This document shows, one piece after another, positions 1-6,421 of a DNA stretch of 9,272 nt. Within the stretch, counting starts at the first letter, position 1, and every line of letters starts with the position of its first letter. The stretch is from an uncultured Clostridia bacterium (GTDB lineage Bacteria > Bacillota > Clostridia > Christensenellales > Aristaeellaceae). A program made the position numbers and the translations under genes. The stretch covers positions 1-9,272 of the forward strand of contig CANQGC010000100.1 in the NCBI GenBank assembly GCA_947600345.1. Reading direction: 5' to 3'. The notes beneath the pieces were generated by a model that was given only the letters and a program-made list of their open reading frames with translations, had not been told where the DNA came from and made no database searches.

Positions 1-482
1 TGCTCTCCCACTTCAAGGGCCACGCGATGGCGGGCTTCGGCGGCGCGATCAAGAACATCTCCATCGGCCTCGGCTCCCAGGAGGGCAAGTGCCTGATTCA
101 CACCGGCGGCAGGAGCCACACCAGCCCCTGGGGCGGCGACCAGACGGCGTTCACCGAGTCGATGGCCGAGGCGGGCAAGTCCGTGTCCGACTACATGGGC
201 AACGGCGCGCGCATCGTCTACATCAATGTCCTGAACAACATCTCCATCGACTGCGACTGTGACGGCAATCCCGCCGCGCCGGACATCCACGACATCGGCA
301 TCCTGGCCTCCACCGACCCCGTCGCCATCGATCAGGCCAGCATCGACCTCTGCTTCGCCGCTGAGGGCAGTGAGGCACTCCAACAGCGCGTCGAGCGGCA
401 GATGGGTCTACACACATTGGAGCACGCCGAGGAGATCGGCCTGGGCAGCCGGACGTATGAGCTGGTGAGCATTGATGATTGA
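1..482 (+). CDS. DUF362 domain protein, 3' part (5' end outside window)
   Basis: The reading frame is open from base 3, so the gene begins upstream; about 159 C-terminal residues are visible. The sequence shows the DUF362 core: SHFKGH followed by MAGFGGAIKNISIG, a cysteine-bearing SIDCDCDGNPAAP stretch, then DIGILASTDPVAIDQAS and a closing ExxIGLGSRxYELVSID. In this family the Cys/Asp stretch and the SxDPVAID motif are conserved, and many members are annotated as iron-sulfur proteins of uncertain role; a specific reaction is not established. There is no C-terminal ferredoxin domain, so this is the short form unless one lies upstream. No signal peptide can be assessed. Its stop (480-482) overlaps the start of the permease gene, which suggests translational coupling and a joint job. 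Family assignment is confident; function is unknown. Confidence 0.88.
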   Translation, partial: LSHFKGHAMAGFGGAIKNISIGLGSQEGKCLIHTGGRSHTSPWGGDQTAFTESMAEAGKSVSDYMGNGARIVYINVLNNISIDCDCDGNPAAPDIHDIGILASTDPVAIDQASIDLCFAAEGSEALQQRVERQMGLHTLEHAEEIGLGSRTYELVSIDD

Positions 483-1380
483 CGTCCTCCGCCGGGAGTT
501 CGTCTACGTCTGGTACTACTTCGAAGTCCAGCTCCGGCAGATCGCCGGGTACTGGGTGTTGGGCATGGTCGTGGGTTCGCTGGTGTCGGTGTTCGCCAAG
601 GATGCCATCCACGGCGCCTTCGACCGCATCCGGGACAAGAAGTGGGGCGTCTGGGGCGTGATTCCGGCGAGCCTGCTCGGCGTGGCCTCGCCGCTGTGCA
701 TGTACGGCACCATCCCCATCGCCGCATCCTTCTCCCGGAACGGAATGCGGGACGATTGGCTGGCGGCGTTCATGATGTCCAGCGTGTTGCTGAACCCGCA
801 GCTCATCATGTACTCGACGGCGCTGGGGACGACGGCTCTGGTCATCCGCATCGTCTCCTGCACGATCTGCGGCATCGTGGCGGGGTTGGTACTGCACGTC
901 TTCTACAAGGACAAGCCCTTCTTCAACTTCGAGGGCTTCGAGCCGAGGGCGAGCCACGACACGAATCCGAACCTGCTGCTGCGATTCCTGTTCAACCTTG
1001 GCCGGAACATCAAGGCGACGGGCGGCTACTTCCTGCTGGGCGTGCTGCTGTCGGCGCTGTTCCAGCGCTACGTCCCGGCGGACGGCTTCGCGGAGCTGTT
1101 CGGCAAGAGCAACGAGGGCTTCGGCGTGCTGATGGCGGCGACGATCGGCGTGCCGCTCTACGCCTGCGGCGGCGGCACGATTCCGCTGATCCGCGAATGG
1201 CTCGCCCTCGGCATGAGCATGGGCAGCGCCTCGGCCTTCATGATCACCGGCCCGGCGACGAAGATCACGAACCTCGGCGCGCTGAAGATCGTGCTGGGGA
1301 TGAAGCGATTCCTACTCTATCTCGGGTTTGTGATGCTGTTCTCGCTATTGACGGGGTGGGTTGTGAATCTGTTCGTTTGA
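475..1380 (+). CDS. Permease of the COG0701 / ArsP (DUF318) family
   Basis: A 301-residue integral membrane protein with about eight hydrophobic segments (roughly residues 18-38, 57-80, 93-113, 116-138, 178-198, 215-236, 243-262 and 280-301). Two signature loops typical of the family are visible: SPLCMYGTIPI with Cys75, and GVPLYACGGGTIPL with Cys231. A third conserved patch, GPATKITNLG, starts near residue 259. Some family members (ArsP) export trivalent organoarsenicals using conserved cysteines; most are only 'predicted permease', so the substrate here is unknown. I chose ATG at 475 because GGTGAG (464-469) sits 5 nt upstream; a TTG at 472 is in frame but too close to that site. The gene overlaps the DUF362 gene by 8 bp, so the two are almost certainly co-translated. 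No clear T-tract terminator follows. Confidence 0.87.
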   Translation: MIDVLRREFVYVWYYFEVQLRQIAGYWVLGMVVGSLVSVFAKDAIHGAFDRIRDKKWGVWGVIPASLLGVASPLCMYGTIPIAASFSRNGMRDDWLAAFMMSSVLLNPQLIMYSTALGTTALVIRIVSCTICGIVAGLVLHVFYKDKPFFNFEGFEPRASHDTNPNLLLRFLFNLGRNIKATGGYFLLGVLLSALFQRYVPADGFAELFGKSNEGFGVLMAATIGVPLYACGGGTIPLIREWLALGMSMGSASAFMITGPATKITNLGALKIVLGMKRFLLYLGFVMLFSLLTGWVVNLFV

Positions 1381-1401
1381 AACGTTCAAAGTCTGTTCAC
1401 A
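1362..1401. repeat. Nested inverted repeat at the 3' end of the permease gene
   Basis: An inner palindrome TTTGAA-ACG-TTCAAA (1376-1390) covers the permease stop codon and is bracketed by TGTGAA (1362-1367) and TTCACA (1396-1401). No run of T follows on the + strand, so it is not a convincing intrinsic terminator. It could be an mRNA 3'-end stem or an operator. The pairing is visible directly; the function is a guess. Confidence 0.35.
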
Positions 1402-1415
1402 CCGATGACTTCCAA

Positions 1416-1452
1416 AAATCCGCATTTCCTTGTATAATGGGAGTGCGGATTT
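1416..1452 (+). promoter_or_regulatory. TATAAT box inside a 9-bp inverted repeat; candidate promoter/operator
   Basis: AAATCCGCA (1416-1424) and TGCGGATTT (1444-1452) form a perfect 9-bp inverted repeat with a 19-nt spacer. The spacer contains a perfect TATAAT (1433-1438). The -35 region is poor: TTCCAA at 1410-1415 has 17-bp spacing and matches TTGACA at only three positions. If this is a promoter it would make a leader of about 260 nt before the LysR gene, running through the whole hairpin repeat. The palindrome could be an operator, possibly for the LysR protein itself, or a hairpin at the transcript start. Promoter activity is inferred only from the box. Confidence 0.45.
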
Positions 1453-1477
1453 CGTATGGTGAGAGGTTGCGTTTGCT

Positions 1478-1691
1478 CTTTTGATTTGGGAAGCACAGCT
1501 TCCCAAATCAAAAACTCGCTTCGAGCGGCCCGCGCTTGGAGGCGATGAGACGATAGTTCGCATTGCCGAAGCTTTGTTTGTTGCGCGGGCCGCTTGGGGT
1601 TACGCTGGGCGCTGCCCAGACCTGCCAAAGGGGCGTTGCCCCTTTGGAATCCTCACCAAGGAACCTGAGGTTCCTTGGATTCTCCCTTCTG
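1478..1691 (+). repeat. Composite multi-hairpin intergenic repeat, copy 1
   Basis: Five stem units in fixed order. H1: 16-bp perfect arms 1478-1493 region, best read as TTTTGATTTGGGAAGC / GCTTCCCAAATCAAAA with loop ACA (1479-1513). H2: AGCGGCCCGCGC (1524-1535) pairs with GCGCGGGCCGCT (1583-1594) around a 47-nt loop. H3: CTGGGC-GCT-GCCCAG (1605-1619). H4: CCAAAGGGGC-GTT-GCCCCTTTGG (1625-1647). H5: CCAAGGAACC-TGA-GGTTCCTTGG (1656-1678), followed by a pyrimidine-rich tail to 1691. The same units recur in reverse orientation at 6192-6421. No stem is followed by a T run on either strand, so a terminator role is unlikely. The element ends 1 nt before the AAAGGCGG ribosome-binding region of the LysR gene. 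It resembles a REP/BIME- or MITE-like element or a structured RNA; no encoded protein is supported. Confidence 0.85.
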
Positions 1692-1707
1692 AAAGGCGGT
1701 GGGCGCA

Positions 1708-2616
1708 TTGTACAATCCTCAATTGGAAACCTTCCTGCGCGTGGCGGATGCGGGCAGCTTCAACCGGGCGGCGGAGGAGGCGTACATCACGCCGACGGCC
1801 ATCATCAAGCAGATCAATTCGCTGGAGGCGGAGCTGGGCGTGACGCTGTTCGTGCGCACCCATCGCGGTCTACAACTCACGAAGGCCGGGGAATCCCTCT
1901 ACCGCGACGCGAAGTACCTGATCGAGTACAGCCGCAAGGCCGTCGCCCGCGCGAAGGCCGCCATGCGCGATGAATCCAGCGTCGTGCGCATCGGCACCTC
2001 GCCCATGACCCCCGCGCAGCTGCTCACCGACCTCTGGCCGCAAATTCACCGCTACTGCGAGGACATCAGCTTCCAGCTCGTGCCCTTCGAAAACACGCCC
2101 GAGAACGCCCGGGAGATTCTCAAAAACCTCGGCGAGCACATCGACGTGGTTTCGGGCATTTTCGACGAGACGCTGCTCGATCTGCGCCAGTGTGCGGGCT
2201 TCGAGCTGTCCCGCGAGCCGATCTGCTGCGCGGTGTCCATCTACCACCCGCTGGCGGAGAAGGACAGCCTGCGCGTCGAGGACTTATACGGCGAAAACCT
2301 GATGATCATTCACCGCGGCTGGAGCCGCTACATGGACGAGGTGCGCGACGACCTGACGCGGAACCACCCGGCCATCCACATCGTAGATTTCGATTTCTAC
2401 GACGTGGACGTGTTCAACCACTGCGAGCAGCAGAAGAACGCGATGCTGGTCATCGGCAAGTGGTCGGCCTTCCACCCGATGATGAAGGTGCTGCCCGTGG
2501 CCTGGAGCCACGCCATCCCCTTCGGCATCCTGCACCCGATCCACCCCTCGCCGATGCTGACCCGCTTCCTGGACGCCGTCCGCAAGGTGGTCAATTCCTC
2601 CGAAGCGGAGTTATAA
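1708..2616 (+). CDS. LysR-type transcriptional regulator
   Basis: About 302 residues, the usual length of the family. The N-terminal winged helix-turn-helix is textbook: QLETFLRVADAGSFNRAAEE (5-24), then YITPTAIIKQINSLEAELG and LFVRTHRGLQLTKAG (47-61). A linker helix follows to about residue 85, then the two-lobed effector-binding domain (VVRIGTSP onward). The effector is not predictable. I chose TTG 1708 because the protein then starts MYNPQLETF, as LysR proteins normally begin just before this helix, and because AGGCGG (1694-1699) lies at 8 nt; GTG 1699 has that site overlapping it. The gene is co-directional with its presumed targets rather than divergent, and is separated from them by a terminator. 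Its upstream region is occupied by the hairpin repeat, so its promoter lies in or before that repeat. Confidence 0.93.
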   Translation: MYNPQLETFLRVADAGSFNRAAEEAYITPTAIIKQINSLEAELGVTLFVRTHRGLQLTKAGESLYRDAKYLIEYSRKAVARAKAAMRDESSVVRIGTSPMTPAQLLTDLWPQIHRYCEDISFQLVPFENTPENAREILKNLGEHIDVVSGIFDETLLDLRQCAGFELSREPICCAVSIYHPLAEKDSLRVEDLYGENLMIIHRGWSRYMDEVRDDLTRNHPAIHIVDFDFYDVDVFNHCEQQKNAMLVIGKWSAFHPMMKVLPVAWSHAIPFGILHPIHPSPMLTRFLDAVRKVVNSSEAEL

Positions 2617-2639
2617 CTTTCGGTTTATACTGCCCAACC

Positions 2640-2672
2640 AATCGAGACTTCTCACGAAGCCTCGATTTTTTT
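2640..2672 (+). terminator. Rho-independent terminator after the LysR gene
   Basis: AATCGAG at 2640-2646 pairs with CTCGATT at 2661-2667. Within it CTTC (2648-2651) pairs with GAAG (2656-2659) around a TCAC loop, with one unpaired base on each side. The 3' arm runs into seven consecutive T (2666-2672). This is a standard intrinsic terminator and separates the LysR gene from the esterase operon. Confidence 0.85.
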
Positions 2673-2677
2673 ATAAT
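2649..2677 (+). promoter_or_regulatory. Candidate sigma-A promoter overlapping the terminator
   Basis: TTCTCA (2649-2654, four of six matches to TTGACA) and a perfect TATAAT (2672-2677) are separated by 17 bp. The -35 lies inside the terminator stem and the -10 begins at the end of its T tract. Transcription would start near 2684, just upstream of the AAGGAGG ribosome binding site (2693-2699) of the carboxylesterase gene. Inferred from consensus match and position. Confidence 0.6.
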
Positions 2678-2709
2678 TATAGGCAGAAAAACAAGGAGGC
2701 GACTGAACG

Positions 2710-4257
2710 ATGAAAAAGACCTGGCTCTGCTGGATATTGATGGCGGCGATGCTGCTGTCGGGGATGGCATTTGCGGAAGCGCCTGCGGATGTGGATACAG
2801 TCGTCGAGGTCAGCGGCGGCAGCATCAGCGGCGCGGTGAACGACGGAATTTATACCTATCTGGGCATTCCCTACGCTGCGGCGAGGGAGCGCTTCGTGCG
2901 CGCGGAGCCGGTTGAGCCCTGGGAGGGCGTGCGCGCGTGTACCGCCTACGGCGCGATGTCCCCGCAGGTGTCCTTCATGGGCACGTCGGACGGACAGGAC
3001 AACAACTGCCAGAACCTGAACCTGTGGACGCCCGCGCTGAACGACGGCGGCAAGCGCCCCGTGATGGTCTGGCTGCACGGCGGCGGCTTCTCCTCCGGCA
3101 CCGCCAACGAGCCGCAGACCGACGGGCGCAACCTGGCCGCGAAGGAGAACGTGGTTGTCGTTTCGGTCAACCACCGCCTCGGCGCGGCGGCGTATCTGAA
3201 CCTCTCCGCCTACGGCGAGAAGTACAAGGATTCCGCCAACGCGGGCATCTGGGACATCATCGACGCGCTGCAGTGGATTCAAGATAATATTGCAACCTTC
3301 GGCGGCGATCCGGGGAACGTGACGCTGTTCGGTCAGTCCGGCGGCGGCGCGAAGATACTGACGCTGATGGCGACGCCCTATGCGGCGGGACTGTTCCACA
3401 AGGGCATCATCCAGAGCGGCGCGACGGACACCGTCGGCCCGGTGCTCACGGACGCGGAGGTCAGCAAGCGCATCACCGAGCTGACGCTGGCGCAGCTCAA
3501 CATCACGGCGGACAACATCGAGGACATCCAGACGATCCCCTTCGAGGACATCCACACCGCCGGGGCGCAGGCGCTCCAGCAGGTGGCGGAGGAATACCAG
3601 ATCGTCAGTCCCTTCGGCGGCGGATATTCCTACGAGTGGGAGCCGGTGGTGGAGGGCGACTTCCTGCCCACGAATCCCGTGACCGAGGATGGCTTCGCCG
3701 AAGCCGGGCGCGACATTCCCATCCTCATCGGCTCCAACCTGAACGAGTGGACGGTGATGATGGGCGGCATGAACGCAGACGCGGCCATGTCCGAGGAGGA
3801 CGCGCTCGCCGGCCTGCGGGAGCGCTACGGCGAAGATGCGGAGGCGGTGCTGGCGGCGTTCAAGGCGGCCTATCCCAACGAGGCGGTCGTCAATGCGCTC
3901 TACACTGACGCGATGATCCGCACGCCGATATTGCGCATCACGGCGCACAAGGCCGACCAGGGCGGGGCGAATGTGTACAGCTACCTCTTCACTTACGGCG
4001 CACCCATGTGCTACCACGGCGCGGAGATCCCCTACGCCTTCGCCAATGCCACGGACAATTCGGACATCGTGGATGAGATGAGCGGCGTCTGGGCGAGCTT
4101 CGCCCGGACGGGCGAGCCGAGCGCCGAGGGCGTTCCCACCTGGGAGCCCTACACCCGCGAGGACGGAGCGACGATGATCCTCGGCGCGCAGCCGGAGCTG
4201 GTGCACAATCACGACCTCGAACTGCTGAACCTGCTGCAACCCGGCTTCGAATACTGA
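2710..4257 (+). CDS. Exported type-B carboxylesterase
   Basis: 515 residues, the usual size of the carboxylesterase/para-nitrobenzyl esterase family, which hydrolyses carboxylic esters. A Sec signal peptide (MKK, hydrophobic core, AFA|E near residue 22) predicts export with no lipobox. Family landmarks: oxyanion hole HGGGF (123-127), nucleophile elbow GQSGGG with Ser210, a GSNLNEW stretch with the likely acid Glu346, and CYHGAEIPY with His436; the triad is intact. The elbow is GQSGGG rather than the common GESAGG. AAGGAGG (2693-2699) lies 10 nt before the ATG. First gene of an operon: the AKR gene follows after 18 nt. The natural substrate is not visible; plant phenolic or acetyl esters are plausible for a gut bacterium. 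Confidence 0.93.
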   Translation: MKKTWLCWILMAAMLLSGMAFAEAPADVDTVVEVSGGSISGAVNDGIYTYLGIPYAAARERFVRAEPVEPWEGVRACTAYGAMSPQVSFMGTSDGQDNNCQNLNLWTPALNDGGKRPVMVWLHGGGFSSGTANEPQTDGRNLAAKENVVVVSVNHRLGAAAYLNLSAYGEKYKDSANAGIWDIIDALQWIQDNIATFGGDPGNVTLFGQSGGGAKILTLMATPYAAGLFHKGIIQSGATDTVGPVLTDAEVSKRITELTLAQLNITADNIEDIQTIPFEDIHTAGAQALQQVAEEYQIVSPFGGGYSYEWEPVVEGDFLPTNPVTEDGFAEAGRDIPILIGSNLNEWTVMMGGMNADAAMSEEDALAGLRERYGEDAEAVLAAFKAAYPNEAVVNALYTDAMIRTPILRITAHKADQGGANVYSYLFTYGAPMCYHGAEIPYAFANATDNSDIVDEMSGVWASFARTGEPSAEGVPTWEPYTREDGATMILGAQPELVHNHDLELLNLLQPGFEY

Positions 4258-4275
4258 CAAACGGAGGGCAAGACG

Positions 4276-5127
4276 ATGAATCAGGCTTGCGTGGGGCTGA
4301 ACAACGGCGTGTGTATGCCGCTGATCGGGCTCGGAACGTTTCAACTCTCCCCGGACGAGGCCGAGGCCTCCTGCCTCGCCGCGCTGCGGTGCGGCTACCG
4401 GCTGCTCGACACGGCCAACGCCTACCTCAACGAGCGTGCCGTCGGGCGCGCGATGAAGCGCTCCGGCGTGCCGCGGGAGCATATCTTCCTCGAAACGAAG
4501 CTCTGGCCGAGCTTCTATACCCAGGAGGACGCGGTGGAGCGGACGCTGGAGCGGCTGGGCACGGACTATATCGACCTGCTGCTGCTCCACCAGCCATCGG
4601 GCAAGTACGTGGACGGATACCGCATGATGGAGCGGGCGTACAGAGCGGGCAAGGTGCGCGCCATCGGCCTCTCCAACTTCAATGAGAAGCAGCTTCAGGA
4701 GATCCTCGACATCTGCGAGGTGAAGCCCGCGATTTTGCAGACCGAGGCGCACCCCTATTCCCAGGAGCGGGCGCTCAAGGCGCTGCTGACAAAGGAGCGA
4801 ATCTTCTTGCAGGCGTGGTACCCGCTGGGGCACGGCGACCGGAAGCTCCTGGAGGAGCCGCTGTTCGCGGAGCTCGCGGGCAAGTACGGAAAATCCCCCG
4901 CGCAGATCATACTGCGCTGGCACACGCAGTCGGGCAACATCGTGATTCCCGGCTCGAAGAACCCCGCGCACATCCGCGCGAACTTCGCCATTTTTGACTT
5001 CGCGCTGACGAACGAGGAGATGAAGCAAATCGCCCAGCTCAACCGCGACAAGCGCTACTACCACGCCAATGCGCTGACGCTCAAGGGTTACGCTTTATTC
5101 CGGCCTCCGGTCGATCAACAGAAATGA
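4276..5127 (+). CDS. Aldo-keto reductase (first of two paralogues)
   Basis: 283 residues, a TIM-barrel NAD(P)H-dependent oxidoreductase reducing aldehydes or ketones to alcohols. The AKR catalytic tetrad is present: Asp45 and Tyr50 in LLDTANAYLNE, Lys75 in ETKLWP, His105 in LLLLHQP. The GLSNF signature follows the AGKVRAI stretch. The cofactor loop reads IPGSKNPAHIR where many relatives have IPKS, so the basic residue is shifted. There is no signal peptide, so it acts in the cytoplasm although both flanking genes encode exported hydrolases. GGAGGG (about 4263-4268) lies 7 nt before the ATG. It is colinear with the AKR at 7954-8805, with roughly half of the residues identical by eye. The C-terminus, which shapes substrate specificity, differs clearly between the two. 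The substrate is unknown. Confidence 0.93.
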   Translation: MNQACVGLNNGVCMPLIGLGTFQLSPDEAEASCLAALRCGYRLLDTANAYLNERAVGRAMKRSGVPREHIFLETKLWPSFYTQEDAVERTLERLGTDYIDLLLLHQPSGKYVDGYRMMERAYRAGKVRAIGLSNFNEKQLQEILDICEVKPAILQTEAHPYSQERALKALLTKERIFLQAWYPLGHGDRKLLEEPLFAELAGKYGKSPAQIILRWHTQSGNIVIPGSKNPAHIRANFAIFDFALTNEEMKQIAQLNRDKRYYHANALTLKGYALFRPPVDQQK

Positions 5128-5137
5128 GGAACTTTTT

Positions 5138-6175
5138 ATGAAAACAGCATTGATTTGCGCAATCGTCGCGGCGCTGCTTTGCGCGAGTGCGTGTCACGCG
5201 GAATCGCCGATCCTGCACTTCGACGAGCTGCGCGAGGGGACGTCGCAGGATACCATCGCCACGCCCGAGGACTTCCCCGAGGAATACGCCTACGGAAGCG
5301 GCACCATCGACGATTGGAGCCGGGAGTACATGAACAAGCGGATGCCGCTGCCCCAGGGCGACGAGACGGTGCTGAACACCCCCGCCGACCCGACGAAATT
5401 CCAGGCGCTCTACCTCTGGGAACAGGGCAACGTCCCGGCGGTCACGGAGTTCACCCCGGACATGACCGGCTACTTCGACCCCTGGGACTTCCGGCCCTAC
5501 GTGACCGCGATCCCGCTGCGCGCGGGCACGCAGCCCAAGGGCGCGGTCGTGCTGATGGCGGGCGGAGCCTACCAGTTCCGGGGCAACTTCACCGATGCGC
5601 TGACGACCGCCGCCGCGCTGCGGGAGTACGGCTTTCGCACCTTCGTGGTGGACTACCGCCTCCACCCCTACAATCAGGAAGAGGGCGCGCTGGACGTGGC
5701 GCGGGCGGTGCGCTTCATCCGCAAGAACGCGGAGATCTACGGCATCGCCCCCGACGACATCGCCGTGATGGGCTTCTCGGCGGGCGGCATCCAGGCGGGC
5801 GAGTTTCTGATGCACTACGACGAGGACGTGAACGGCACGGCGCTCGACCCCGAGTACGTGCCGGACGAGCTGGACGCGATCCCGGCCCACGCCTCGGCGG
5901 ACGGCATGATCTACTCCTTCTACGGCAGGCTCAGCGTGGGCAACATGGATGCAGAATGGCTGGCCGAGGGAAATCTCCCGCCCACATTCTATGTGTATGG
6001 CACGGAGGATCCCTTCTACCGGCAGTTTGAGCAGCAGTATGGGGTGATCCGGGACATGGGCGTACCGACGAGCCGCATCGTGCTGAATGGCTGGCCCCAC
6101 GGCTTCGGCTCGGACGGCGGCTGGGTCAAGGACTACGCCGACTGGCTGGAAAGCGTATTTGCGACCAACGCCTGA
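5138..6175 (+). CDS. Exported alpha/beta hydrolase (esterase/lipase type)
   Basis: 345 residues with a Sec signal peptide (MKTALIC..., cleavage probably CHA|E near residue 21). The mature protein has an alpha/beta-hydrolase fold: VVLMAGGAYQFRG forms the likely oxyanion-hole strand and turn, FVVDYRLHP follows, nucleophile elbow GFSAGG carries Ser214, YGTEDPF carries Asp291, and GWPHGFG carries His321. The triad order and spacing fit acetyl-xylan or feruloyl esterase-like members of the family (alpha/beta hydrolase fold-3, BD-FAE-like), but I cannot tell which substrate. An N-terminal extension of about 115 residues precedes the hydrolase core and has no motif I recognise. GAGGA (5126-5130) overlaps the AKR stop codon, and the intergenic gap is only 10 nt, so the two genes are co-transcribed. 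It is the last gene before repeat copy 2. Confidence 0.9.
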   Translation: MKTALICAIVAALLCASACHAESPILHFDELREGTSQDTIATPEDFPEEYAYGSGTIDDWSREYMNKRMPLPQGDETVLNTPADPTKFQALYLWEQGNVPAVTEFTPDMTGYFDPWDFRPYVTAIPLRAGTQPKGAVVLMAGGAYQFRGNFTDALTTAAALREYGFRTFVVDYRLHPYNQEEGALDVARAVRFIRKNAEIYGIAPDDIAVMGFSAGGIQAGEFLMHYDEDVNGTALDPEYVPDELDAIPAHASADGMIYSFYGRLSVGNMDAEWLAEGNLPPTFYVYGTEDPFYRQFEQQYGVIRDMGVPTSRIVLNGWPHGFGSDGGWVKDYADWLESVFATNA

Positions 6176-6191
6176 CCCAAAAGCGCGGCAG

Positions 6192-6421
6192 CAGAAGGGA
6201 GAATCCAAGGAACCTCAGGTTCCTTGGCAGAGATTCCAAAGGGACAGCGTCCCTTTGGCAGGTCCGGGCAGCGCCCGGGCGGGTCTGGGCGGAGCCTAGC
6301 GTCACCCCAGCGGCCCGCGCGACAAGTCAAACTGGGCAATGCGAACCAACGCCCCATCGCCACCATGCGCGGGCCGCGCGGCGCCTTTTGATTGAAAAAG
6401 CGAAAGCTTTTTCAATCGAAA
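6192..6421 (-). repeat. Composite multi-hairpin intergenic repeat, copy 2 (inverted)
   Basis: Reads as the reverse complement of the element at 1478-1691, with the same units in the same order. H5 (6205-6227) and the flanking tail are identical over 36 bp (6192-6227 versus 1656-1691). H4 is CCAAAGGGAC-AGC-GTCCCTTTGG (6236-6258), one paired position changed on both arms relative to copy 1. H3 is CCGGGC-AGC-GCCCGG (6264-6278), again with a compensatory pair. An extra H3-like unit CTGGGC-GGA-GCCTAG lies at 6285-6299. H2 arms GCGGCCCGCGC (6310-6320) and GCGCGGGCCGC (6367-6377) enclose 46 nt. H1 is TTTTGATTGAAAAAGC-GAAA-GCTTTTTCAATCGAAA (6386-6421), with a GNRA-type loop and one G-U pair if transcribed on the + strand. 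The H1 sequence differs greatly from copy 1 but remains palindromic. Not a standard terminator; function unknown. Confidence 0.85.

Noticed and set aside
1479..1513. H1 palindrome of copy 1 as an intrinsic terminator for the permease
   Set aside because: The stem is perfect, but no T tract follows on either strand, and the flanking A/T bases are part of the palindrome itself.
1478..1691. CRISPR array or integron attC-like site
   Set aside because: The repeat units are different hairpins rather than one repeated direct repeat with spacers, and no cas or integrase gene is present.
1699..1707. GTG at 1699 as the LysR start
   Set aside because: The only good ribosome binding site (AGGCGG 1694-1699) overlaps this codon; TTG 1708 has proper spacing and gives the typical N-terminus.
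1481..1973. Small open frames across repeat copy 1 and the LysR start (1481-1843, 1563-1973)
   Set aside because: Their translations are low-information hairpin and out-of-frame LysR sequence, with no RBS support.
2677..5064. 795-codon open frame on the - strand, opposite the esterase and AKR genes
   Set aside because: It spans two well-supported + strand genes and their intergenic gap. Its product is Arg/Val/His-rich with no recognisable domain; it is an artefact of high-GC codon use in the opposite frame.
5081..6208. 375-codon open frame on the - strand, opposite the alpha/beta hydrolase
   Set aside because: Antisense shadow of a gene with signal peptide and intact catalytic triad; the translation shows no family motif.
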